DNA of 64,000 nucleotides from Halorubrum hochsteinianum (GTDB lineage: Archaea > Halobacteriota > Halobacteria > Halobacteriales > Haloferacaceae), in NCBI RefSeq assembly GCF_023702125.1, contig NZ_CP098415.1, positions 744,001 through 808,000 of the forward strand, given 5' to 3'. The translations under genes and the position numbers were made by a program. This document shows positions 51,839 to 58,863 of this stretch, one piece after another; position 1 is the first letter of the stretch, and the number at the start of each line of letters is the position of its first letter. The notes beneath the pieces are model-generated. The model was not told the DNA's origin, did no database searches, and worked only from the letters and a program-made list of their open reading frames with translations.

Positions 51839-53542
51839 TCAGCCGTCCGTCGATCCCGGCGGGGGATCCGCGGCGGCCTCTCCGTCGGTCGCGGTCTCCG
51901 ACGCCGCACCTCGATCCGGCCCCGTCTCCGACACCGCGTCCCGGTCCGCGGCGACGCCGTCGAGCCCGGCGGCCGACGCCGCGCCCCCGCCGTCGGGCTC
52001 CGCGGCCGAGCCGCCGCCGGAAACCGCCGACGGCCGGCCGTCAGCCGTCGTCGAGGCGGGGTCACGGTCGGCGTCGGGGACGCTGATCGTCACCTCGTTG
52101 CCGTCGACGCCGGTGTCGAACCGCAGGTCCCCGCCGGAGCGGTCCGCGATCCAGTAGACGAGCCACAGGCCCATCCCGTCGGTGTGTCTGAGGTCGTCCA
52201 TCCTCCAGCGGTCGGTGATGGGGTCGCGCTCGGCCGGCGGGATCGGCGGGCCGTTGTCCCGAACCGCGATCTCGACGCGGTCGGCCGGGACCGTGACCTC
52301 GATCTCGACCGTCGGCGTCGCCTCCGCGTGTTCGATCGCGTTCTCGATCAGCTCCGCGATCGCGTAGTCGAGCTCGGGGTGGGTGAACGCGCGCGCGCCG
52401 TCGGGACAGGAGACGGACACCCCCACCGGCGAGTCGCCGGGGTCGCCGACCGCGTCCGCGACCGCGCTCTCGACGAGCGGCGCGACGCGGAGGGGCTGCG
52501 GCGGCTCGTGCTGGCGGAGCAGGTCGATCACGCCGCGCTGCTTCTCGGCGGTGGTGAGCAGGTCGTCGGCGACGCGGCGGACCGTCTCCGCGTGCTCGAT
52601 CACGTCGGCCGCGAGCTCCGCGAAGTCGGCCTCGGAATCGACGGACTCGGAAGCCGAAGAGTCGGAGCCGTCGAGCGTCGGCGACGCCGATGACGCCGAC
52701 GGCCCCGCCGCGTCGCGGACCCGGTCGGCGATCCGTTCGGCGGTCCCGTCGACGATGTTCATGTCGTTGCGGATCGTGTGTCGGAGCAGGTTGTCCATCA
52801 CCGTGAGCTGGCGCTCGCGGCGGTACTCGTCGGTGACGTCGCGGGCGAACCCGGTGACCGCGACGACCTCGCCGCCCTCGGTCACGGGCCGACCGGGCAC
52901 CCGGACCCAGCTCGTCGGCCCGTCGGGGGAGCCGACCCGGTAGTCGAGGTTCGTGGACTCGCCGGCGGAGAGCCGCTCCATCGCGCGTTCGACCGCGGGG
53001 CGGTCGTCGGGGTGGACCGACTCCAGGAACCGCCGCGGCCGGCGGTCGAGCGCGTCGGGGTCGATCCCGAACACCGGCTCGACCGCGCCGTTGACGAACA
53101 GCAGTTCGGTCCAGTCGGCGCTGAACATCCACAGCACGTCGGGGGAGGTCGAGGCGATGGTCTCCAAGCGCCGCCGGGACTCCACTTCGAGGGTGATGTC
53201 GCGGGAGCTGAGCGCGTAGCCGTCGATGCCGGTCTCCGCGGGCGGGAACACGAGGGTGCGGAACCACACCCAGTCGCCGTCGGCGGTCGCGTAGCGGTAC
53301 TCGACCGGGGAGTCGGACCGCGTGCCGTCGGCGACGATAGACTCGAACGCGGCGCGGACGCGGTCGACGTCGTCGGGATGGACCAGGTCGAACGCGTTCC
53401 GGCCGACGAGCTCGTCGGGGTCGAACCCGAGGAGCTCTTCGGTGGCCGCGCTGAGGTACCGGAACCGACCCCGCTCGTCGATCACCGCGATCTTGTCTTG
53501 CGCGAGATCGATGAGGGTCTCTGGCTCCGGCGAGCGAGACAT
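51839..53542 (-). CDS. PAS-domain sensor histidine kinase
   Basis: A 567-residue soluble kinase. PAS 1 at about 10-130 (YLSAATEELLGFDPDELVGR), PAS 2 at about 130-245 (LFVNGAVEPVFGIDPDAL), then HisKA with His255 in NLLRHTIRNDMNIVDGTAE, and HATPase with IAELIENAIEHAE, VRDNGPPIPP and GMGLWLVYWI. An Ala/Ser/Asp-rich tail of about 65 residues ends it. No membrane segment or adjacent receiver protein; the Bat-like HTH gene is nearby but divergent. Confidence 0.9.
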   Translation of the reverse strand: MSRSPEPETLIDLAQDKIAVIDERGRFRYLSAATEELLGFDPDELVGRNAFDLVHPDDVDRVRAAFESIVADGTRSDSPVEYRYATADGDWVWFRTLVFPPAETGIDGYALSSRDITLEVESRRRLETIASTSPDVLWMFSADWTELLFVNGAVEPVFGIDPDALDRRPRRFLESVHPDDRPAVERAMERLSAGESTNLDYRVGSPDGPTSWVRVPGRPVTEGGEVVAVTGFARDVTDEYRRERQLTVMDNLLRHTIRNDMNIVDGTAERIADRVRDAAGPSASSASPTLDGSDSSASESVDSEADFAELAADVIEHAETVRRVADDLLTTAEKQRGVIDLLRQHEPPQPLRVAPLVESAVADAVGDPGDSPVGVSVSCPDGARAFTHPELDYAIAELIENAIEHAEATPTVEIEVTVPADRVEIAVRDNGPPIPPAERDPITDRWRMDDLRHTDGMGLWLVYWIADRSGGDLRFDTGVDGNEVTISVPDADRDPASTTADGRPSAVSGGGSAAEPDGGGAASAAGLDGVAADRDAVSETGPDRGAASETATDGEAAADPPPGSTDG

Positions 53543-53642
53543 ACGAGACAGGTCCGCAAACTGACCTAAAACCTTGACCGTTCGATTATCACGTCCGAAA
53601 AGCAGCGCCGGACGGCGCGGCTCCGCGCGTCCCGAACGGCGG

Positions 53643-54029
53643 TCAGTCGGCTGAGACGCCGGGCGCGTCGAGCGCGGACGCGAGGGGGTCGGCCCCGTCG
53701 CCGTCGACCGAGAGCGTCACGCCGTCGTCGCCGAGTTCGACCGCGGCGTCCGCGGCGTCGCGGACGTACTCGGCGGCGTGGTCGCCGTTCGGGTCGAACC
53801 GGACCCCCTCGGCGAGCAGCGGGGTCTCGCTCAGCAGTTCGACCTTCCGGTAGGCGGTCGAGAGCGCGATGTCGCAGGCCTCGGCGAGCTCGCTCGTCGT
53901 CCTCGGCGTCGCCGCGGCGGCGAGGATCGCCCGGCAGTCGCCGTCGGCGAGCGCCTCGAACGTCGCGTCGAGCGCCGCGTCGTCGTCGGTCGTCGTCGTC
54001 GCGTCGTTCGCTCGCGGGCTTCGCTTCAT
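53643..54029 (-). CDS. Small winged-helix regulator
   Basis: A 128-residue protein from the ATG at 54029 (MKRSPRANDATTTTDDD). LDATFEALADGDCRAILAAA, then TPRTTSELAEACDIALSTAYRKVELL is an ArsR-like winged helix, followed by a short effector-like tail (AAEYVRDAADAAVELGDDGV). A divergent Bat-type regulator starts 115 bp away, and this pairing of two regulators across a shared promoter suggests mutual regulation. Confidence 0.8.
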   Translation of the reverse strand: MKRSPRANDATTTTDDDAALDATFEALADGDCRAILAAAATPRTTSELAEACDIALSTAYRKVELLSETPLLAEGVRFDPNGDHAAEYVRDAADAAVELGDDGVTLSVDGDGADPLASALDAPGVSAD

Positions 54030-54143
54030 ATTGATACGTAACGGCTCTGAGCCCCCGAACCGTGGCCCATCATATGCGGGGTGTTTTATACCGCGGTGCG
54101 CGCCCGTCAACGTTTTTGCCCGGGGCGGGCACGGACGAACGAG

Positions 54144-54779
54144 ATGGGTTCGGGAATCCGGGCGGAGGTCTCGCTGCCGACCGAAGCGCCGTCGCCGTTC
54201 GACGGCGTCGTCGACGGGGCGACCCCGGTCACCGGCGTCTCGCGGTGTACGCCCGAGGACGACCGCGAGCGCGTCGTCGTGGAGTTCATCGCGGACGCCG
54301 ACCTGTCGGTCCCCGAGGGGGTCGACGTCGTCTTCGATTACGGCGGCCGAGCCGCCTACCGGTTCGACGCCGCGGTCGACCCCGACTCGCCGTTCGCCGT
54401 GCTCGACCGCCACGAGACCCCCGTCTCGGAGGCGGTGGTCCGCGACGGGCGGCTCCGCGTCACCTTCCACGCGAGCGACCTGCCGACGCTGCGGTCCGTG
54501 TTGGAGGCATTCCGGGACGGCTGCCCGGACATGGAGGTGAAGCGCCTGCTCCAGTCGACGACGACCCCGACCGAGTCGGACCTGGTCACCGTCGACCGGA
54601 GCGAGCTGACCGAGCGCCAGCGCGAGGTGCTCGCGGCCGCCTACGAAGCGGGGTACTTCGACCACCCGAAGGGGGCCAACGCCGGCGAGGTGGCCGAGTC
54701 GCTGGGGATCGGCCGGTCGACGTTCACCGAACACGTCGCGGCCGCCCAGCGGAAGCTGTTCGGGGCGCTGCTCGATTGA
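54144..54779 (+). CDS. Bat-type HTH-10 transcriptional regulator
   Basis: A 211-residue protein: an N-terminal ligand-like domain (about 1-145; GSGIRAEVSLPTEAPSPFDGV) and the C-terminal HTH_10 module of the bacterio-opsin activator family: LTERQREVLAAAYEAGYFDH, PKGANAGEVAESLGIGRSTF, TEHVAAAQRKLF. Start at ATG 54144. TTTTATA near 54087-54093 is a candidate TATA box. Targets unknown. Confidence 0.88.
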   Translation: MGSGIRAEVSLPTEAPSPFDGVVDGATPVTGVSRCTPEDDRERVVVEFIADADLSVPEGVDVVFDYGGRAAYRFDAAVDPDSPFAVLDRHETPVSEAVVRDGRLRVTFHASDLPTLRSVLEAFRDGCPDMEVKRLLQSTTTPTESDLVTVDRSELTERQREVLAAAYEAGYFDHPKGANAGEVAESLGIGRSTFTEHVAAAQRKLFGALLD

Positions 54780-54843
54780 CCGCGTTCCGAATCCGCGAGA
54801 ATCCGAAACCCGTTTGATGGGCGTGGGTGTCGTACCCACGAGT

Positions 54844-55002
54844 ATGACGCCCCCACCGACGCAAACGTTCGTCTGCCCGGAGTGTCGGCGCTCGATCGAG
54901 GTGGACGACGCGATGCGGTCGACGCTGCTCGAGACGGGCTGCGTCGTCTGCGGGGCCCCGGTCACCGAGGAGGACGTCGGCGAAGCGCCGGCGATGAGCT
55001 GA
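54844..55002 (+). CDS. Small zinc-ribbon protein (DUF7560-like)
   Basis: A 52-residue protein with two CxxC pairs, FVCPECRRSIEVDDAM and GCVVCGAPVTEED, forming a likely treble-clef zinc ribbon. Start at ATG 54844. I associate it with haloarchaeal DUF7560; function unknown. Confidence 0.8.
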   Translation: MTPPPTQTFVCPECRRSIEVDDAMRSTLLETGCVVCGAPVTEEDVGEAPAMS

Positions 55003-55152
55003 CCGGTCGCCCCCTCGCGCCCCACCGCGGTCGGCCCCGCAGCGCCCTCCAGCCCCGCAGCGCCCTCCGGCCCCGCAGCGACTCCCGACCCCGCACCGTC
55101 CGGTCTCGAATCGTCTCGTGCCCTTTATGCCGCCGTACGAAGAAGTTCGCGT

Positions 55153-55608
55153 ATGGCGACGAACAGCGAGGTCGAGATGTCTCCGGCGGAGGTGGACGCG
55201 TTCCTCTCGCGCCACGAGACGGGAGTGCTCGCGCTCGCGCGCGACGACGCGCCGTACGCGATCCCGATCTCGTACGGGTACGACGCGGACGACCGCGCGC
55301 TGTTCCTCCGGCTGGTGTCGACGCCCGACAGCGAGAAGCGCGAGTTCCTCGCGTCGACGCCGCGGGCCCGCGTCGTCGTCTACGAGGACGAGGGCGACGA
55401 GTACGCGAGCGTCGTCGGCGTCGGGACGCTCGAACGGGTCGACCTCGACGAGCTCACCCCCGAGACGATCGCGCAGTACGGCGAGGCCCGACGCCCGCTC
55501 TTCGAGATCTGGGCGGATGACAAACCGGACCTAGACATCGAACTCTACCGCTTCGCGCCCGAGACGCTGACCGGACGGACCGTCGTCGTCGAACGGGACG
55601 AAGGGTAG
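55153..55608 (+). CDS. Pyridoxamine 5'-phosphate oxidase-like flavin protein
   Basis: A 151-residue split-barrel FMN-binding family protein: VDAFLSRHETGVLALARDDA, PYAIPISYGYDADDRALFLR, KREFLASTPRARVVVYEDE, SVVGVGTLERVDLDEL. Function likely FMN-dependent redox or binding, not vitamin B6 synthesis. Its last 52 codons (from about 55453) are repeated at 56366-56521, on the other side of the Doc toxin cassette. TATA-like CTTTATG lies upstream near 55122. Confidence 0.88.
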   Translation: MATNSEVEMSPAEVDAFLSRHETGVLALARDDAPYAIPISYGYDADDRALFLRLVSTPDSEKREFLASTPRARVVVYEDEGDEYASVVGVGTLERVDLDELTPETIAQYGEARRPLFEIWADDKPDLDIELYRFAPETLTGRTVVVERDEG

Positions 55609-55698
55609 ATGGTCGGGGTAGTGACTGAGCGGGGACAGTGAGGCGACGATCGGGCCTGCGGACGTACCGATTATTTTGGAGACACAGAATAAAACAGC

Positions 55699-56100
55699 AT
55701 GACCGATGAACTGTCGTATCCATCTCGAGAACTCGTCTGCGATCTACACGCCCAGATCGTCAGGGAAGGCGAGGTGACAGAGCCGGGAATCCGGTCGACA
55801 GATTCGATAGGGTCCGCGTTACAGTACGTTTCAGAGGGGTACTTCGGGGAGAGTCCGGAAACGATCCATCAGAAGGCGGTCCACCTGATGCGGTTGCTCG
55901 TCGCCGATCATCCGTTTGTCGACGGGAACAAGCGAACAGCGCTCCGGACGGTGGTCGTCTTTTACATGCTGAACGGGTACACGTTCGAGTACGGCGACGA
56001 GATTCGAGCGTTGCTCCACCGGTTTGCGACTGCCGAATCCGACGTCGACATCACGACGGCCGTCGTGTATTTTCGCGCGTGTGCGCGCCGCAACGGCTAA
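55699..56100 (+). CDS. Doc/Fic-type toxin
   Basis: A 133-residue death-on-curing protein. The Fic motif HPFVDGNKRTAL (about residue 73) matches H-x-F-x-D/E-G-N-K-R exactly, so a nucleotidyl- or phosphotransfer activity toward a translation factor is expected by analogy with Doc. It is followed 30 bp later by a small co-oriented ORF that is the best antitoxin candidate. Lower GC and codon use differ from the flanking genes. Confidence 0.9.
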   Translation: MTDELSYPSRELVCDLHAQIVREGEVTEPGIRSTDSIGSALQYVSEGYFGESPETIHQKAVHLMRLLVADHPFVDGNKRTALRTVVVFYMLNGYTFEYGDEIRALLHRFATAESDVDITTAVVYFRACARRNG

Positions 56101-56130
56101 ATGGGATGCAGAACGAATAACATCATATAA

Positions 56131-56301
56131 ATGGCGTCCAGTAGCGATTCCACGACTTCGGTCGATGACGAAGTCCGCCGCCTGTACGAGCGGTATCAGT
56201 CGGCCGAGACGGACGCGGAACGCCGAGAGATCGCCTTAGAGATGGGCGAACTCGACGGCCGACGCCACGCGGCCATCTACGAACGACTCGAAACGGAGTA
56301 G
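56131..56301 (+). CDS. Small protein, candidate antitoxin to the Doc-type toxin
   Basis: A 56-residue helical, charged protein (MASSSDSTTSVDDEVRRLYE, RYQSAETDAERREIALEMGE, LDGRRHAAIYERLETE). It lies just after the toxin, the reverse of the usual Phd-Doc order. No DNA-binding motif is recognisable. The antitoxin role rests only on position and size. Confidence 0.6.
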   Translation: MASSSDSTTSVDDEVRRLYERYQSAETDAERREIALEMGELDGRRHAAIYERLETE

Positions 56302-56365
56302 CCGGGTCGAATACGGAACGACCCCGACGGGAATCCGTTCGCGCCCGCGCGAGTGGGTCGACGAT

Positions 56366-56521
56366 CTCACCCCCGAGACGATCGCGCAGTACGGCGAGGC
56401 GCAACGCCCGCTCTTCGAGATCTGGGAAGAAGACAAGCCGGATCTGGACATCGAACTCTACCACTTCGCGCCCGAGACGCTGACCGGACGGACCGTCGTC
56501 GTCGAACGGGACGACGAGTAG
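56366..56521 (+). pseudogene. Duplicated 3' end of the PNPOx-like gene
   Basis: Encodes LTPETIAQYGEAQRPLFEIW then EEDKPDLDIELYHFAPETLT and GRTVVVERDDE before TAG at 56519, the same C-terminus as the intact gene ending at 55608, with a handful of substitutions. It has no start or upstream domain. Together with the original it brackets the Doc cassette in direct orientation. Confidence 0.88.
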
Positions 56522-56640
56522 CAGTCTTCGCGGTCGACCGGCGCTGTTTTTCGGGACGAGTTCGGTCGTGGCCGCTCTCAGTCGTTACGTAGACGAGCGT
56601 CTCGGAGAGCCAGTCAACGCGCACTCAGTCCGGAAACGGA

Positions 56641-56717
56641 GCCGACGACACCGCGAGATCGGAGCGGTGCCAAGTCGACATCCGATTCACAGTATGTCTC
56701 GGGGCGGTGTCGTCGGC
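56641..56717. repeat. 14-bp perfect inverted repeat in a geneless stretch
   Basis: GCCGACGACACCGC (56641-56654) and GCGGTGTCGTCGGC (56704-56717) are exact reverse complements around a 49-bp loop. The interval 56522-56905 otherwise contains no gene I can support. Confidence 0.65.
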
Positions 56718-56774
56718 AGCCTGCGGATCACCGGTCTGAGATAAGTAGCTGTTCGTTCGAGCAGTATTTCGGCC

Positions 56775-56868
56775 GCGAGCGCCGCCGCTGGTCGGAGCGA
56801 GCCGCGATAAAGAAGGACCGTGTGGGTCGGCCCGCGAGGGCCGATGGTTAGTGACTGCGAGTCGCGTC
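56775..56868 (-). terminator. Terminator-type repeat R1
   Basis: Shares with R2 and R3 the segment from GCGAGCGCCGCCGCTGGTCG to GAGTCGCG. On the minus strand it has the hairpin TCGGCCC-tcgc-GGGCCGA (56827-56844 region) followed by a short T-rich stretch, placed just downstream of the RelE-like toxin gene. It lacks the S-layer coding tail present in R2. Confidence 0.72.
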
Positions 56869-56905
56869 CGCGACAGCGGCGGTGGAACCGAAACGAAAGG
56901 CCGGC

Positions 56906-57199
56906 TCAGAAACCGTAGCGTTTGTGAGCCTCGCCGATGGGAACGATCTCCAGCACGCGGACTTCCGCGTCGTCCTCCAAGACCGTGTAAATCGCCGTGT
57001 AGGTCCGCGAGATGTGTATCCGATAGCGATCGCGACGACCGTCGATCGGGAGTTTCTCTTTGTCTCCGCGACCGCGTTCCGGGTACGGACTCGCCGCGAG
57101 ATACTCGAGGTTCTCCGTACAGATGCGCTCGGTCTTCTCGTCGGCGACTTCAAGGAACTCCCGGGCCTCATCAGCGAGCAGGACGTCGTACTCAGACAT
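56906..57199 (-). CDS. RelE/ParE-type toxin
   Basis: A 97-residue toxin: MSEYDVLLADEAREFLEVAD, ERICTENLEYLAASPYPERG, RYRIHISRTYTAIYTVLEDD, VRVLEIVPIGEAHKRYGF. The basic core and final strand fit RelE-family mRNA interferases. Its first codons overlap the antitoxin's 3' end by 8 bp (57192-57199). Confidence 0.9.
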   Translation of the reverse strand: MSEYDVLLADEAREFLEVADEKTERICTENLEYLAASPYPERGRGDKEKLPIDGRRDRYRIHISRTYTAIYTVLEDDAEVRVLEIVPIGEAHKRYGF

Positions 57200-57386
57200 C
57201 CGTGAGGGATGTTAACTCGTCTCGATCCGCATCCTCTAACTCCTGAAATCGCTGTTCAAGATCCTGACGCCGACGCTGTTGGGCGAGTTCGGCGAGCAGA
57301 TCGTCGTACGTCTGCCCCGGTTCCTTCAGCTCGTGGAGCTCCTTCCGCGTCTCCTCGGTCACCGGAATGCGCTTGTCCGCGGACAT
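57192..57386 (-). CDS. RelB-type antitoxin (DUF7557-like)
   Basis: A 64-residue protein from the ATG at 57386 (MSADKRIPVTEETRKELHEL). The N-terminus fits a small ribbon-helix-helix dimeriser; the rest is a long charged helix (YDDLLAELAQQRRRQDLEQR). It precedes and overlaps the RelE-like toxin, the standard operon order. I associate the family with DUF7557 from memory. Confidence 0.82.
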   Translation of the reverse strand: MSADKRIPVTEETRKELHELKEPGQTYDDLLAELAQQRRRQDLEQRFQELEDADRDELTSLTDV

Positions 57387-57488
57387 CGGTCTGTACGGAC
57401 GTATCAGGCTGATCGTCTTAACAGTTCTGGGGATCGCGATCGTCACGAGTCGACCGTCGCACCGAGACGGGACTCGGTAGCGACGAGC

Positions 57489-57674
57489 GCGAGCGCCGCC
57501 GCTGGTCGGAGCGAGGCGCGATAAAGAAAACCGCGTGTGGGTCGGCCCGCGAGGGCCGGTGGTTCGAAGCTACGAGTCGCGACCGTCAGGCAACGATGTT
57601 ACTCGTTGCGGCGGGTCGCGAGCAGCGCAGCCGCGATGAGCGCGACGAGCGCACCGAAGCCGGGCGTTCCGTCA
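57489..57674 (-). repeat. Repeat R2: copy of S-layer 3' end plus terminator
   Basis: Matches 58665-58863 almost base for base: the terminator hairpin (57542-57559), the stop codon and the last 24 codons of the S-layer gene. It lies directly downstream of the TumA-like gene on the same strand. One 9-bp deletion inside the coding tail is visible relative to R3. Confidence 0.85.
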
Positions 57675-57675
57675 T
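57599..57675 (-). pseudogene. Orphan PGF-CTERM tail of the S-layer gene
   Basis: Reads DDGTPGFGALVALIAAALLA-TRRNE and then TAA at 57599, i.e. the archaeosortase recognition tail with its stop but no body, three residues shorter than the intact tail at 58778. It can have no function alone and marks a duplication of the S-layer 3' end. Confidence 0.85.
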
Positions 57676-57692
57676 CTCTATAACCGTTCCGG

Positions 57693-58142
57693 TCAGGGCA
57701 CGACGGTCGCCGCGTCGTTGCTGTCGGGGGCGACGGAAACCGAGATCACGAGCTCATCGAACCAGACGACCGGGCGCTTACGCTGGCCTTCGCGGTCGAA
57801 ACGAACGATGCCGAGACGGGCAAGACGGGACAGTTCTTCGTGGACGTTTTTCACGTCGCGGTCGACGACACGGGCGGTCTCGTTGATACTGGCCGGCTCT
57901 TCCCGGCGTACGGCTTCGATGAGGTCGAGTGTGTTCGGCGTCAGCGTCCGGAGGAGCGCGTCGTAGCTCGTGAACGCGAGTCGCGGCGGCGACGCTGGAT
58001 CGCCGCCGCGATCTAGCGACGCGATCCCGTCCGCGACATCGTCACGGAACTCGTCGGTTGAGCGAACGGTCACGACGAGCGTCGACGCGGCGCGGAGCTG
58101 TTCGCGTTCCATCGGGTGAAGCGGTGGCGTGTCATCGGTCAT
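57693..58142 (-). CDS. TumA-like winged-helix antitoxin (HVO_A0114 family)
   Basis: A 149-residue protein: variable N-terminus, then TPNTLDLIEAVRREEPASINE, TARVVDRDVKNVHEELSRLA, RLGIVRFDREGQRKRPVVWF, a MarR/ArsR-like winged helix typical of the HVO_A0114 DNA-binding family. It follows the TumE-like toxin gene by 12 bp, so the order is toxin first. Probably autoregulates the operon. Confidence 0.88.
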   Translation of the reverse strand: MTDDTPPLHPMEREQLRAASTLVVTVRSTDEFRDDVADGIASLDRGGDPASPPRLAFTSYDALLRTLTPNTLDLIEAVRREEPASINETARVVDRDVKNVHEELSRLARLGIVRFDREGQRKRPVVWFDELVISVSVAPDSNDAATVVP

Positions 58143-58154
58143 GATGGGGCGTAG

Positions 58155-58493
58155 TCAATCGATTTCGATCGTCGATTTCGGTATTTCACTCCAGAACCGG
58201 GTCCAGAGCGGGACGATGCCGGGAAACTCAATGCGGGTCGGCTCGGGGTCAGGTGCGACGTGGAGTTCGTGGCCTTTGGTGTCCTCGTGTGAGTTGTCAT
58301 ATCGCCGGATGGTCCCGTCGTCGAGCGTCTGAGGGGGATCGGGAACCGTCATTCCGTAGTGGAACTTGTACGCCCATCCGGAGGGGTACGCGTCCCGATC
58401 TGTCCGCATACAGAACACCCGGACGACCGTTCCGTCCGCGTAGGTCTGTCCCTCGCTGATACCGTCGAGGTCGTCGGCACTCGGCCCGACCAT
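58155..58493 (-). CDS. TumE-like toxin
   Basis: A 112-residue protein: GISEGQTYADGTVVRVFCMR, GWAYKFHYGMTVPDPPQTLD, TIRRYDNSHEDTKGHELHVA. The RYDN-x-H motif is the signature of the TumE toxin family that pairs with HVO_A0114-type antitoxins. First gene of the pair on the minus strand. Confidence 0.85.
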   Translation of the reverse strand: MVGPSADDLDGISEGQTYADGTVVRVFCMRTDRDAYPSGWAYKFHYGMTVPDPPQTLDDGTIRRYDNSHEDTKGHELHVAPDPEPTRIEFPGIVPLWTRFWSEIPKSTIEID

Positions 58494-58664
58494 CTACGCG
58501 ATGATACGCAGTCCGCCGATATCAAGGTATTGGTCTACAAGCCAATGGCTGGAGTCGGCACATCACCGTGGGCCGATACGATCTGGCCTGCTTTCCACGC
58601 ATACCCTCGTAGGTCGCTGGTCGATCGTCGAGCCTCGGCCGTCGCGGTTGGCATGACGACGACC

Positions 58665-58863
58665 GCAAGCGCCGCCGCTGGTCGAAGCGAGGCGCGATAA
58701 AAAAAAAACCGCGTGTGGGGTCGGCCCGCGAGGGCCGATGGTTCGAAGCTACGAGTCGCGACCGTCAGGCAACGATGTTACTCGTTGCGGCGGGTCGCGA
58801 GCAGCGCAGCAGCGATGAGGGCGACGAGCGCGACGAGCGCACCGAAGCCGGGCGTTCCGTCGT
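58665..58863 (-). terminator. S-layer gene terminator and repeat R3
   Basis: Downstream of the S-layer stop (58778) the minus strand folds as TCGGCCC-tcgc-GGGCCGA (58738-58721) and then has ten T (58708-58699), a strong intrinsic-like terminator. The whole segment, with the last codons of the gene, is the parent of repeat R2 and partly of R1. Confidence 0.8.
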
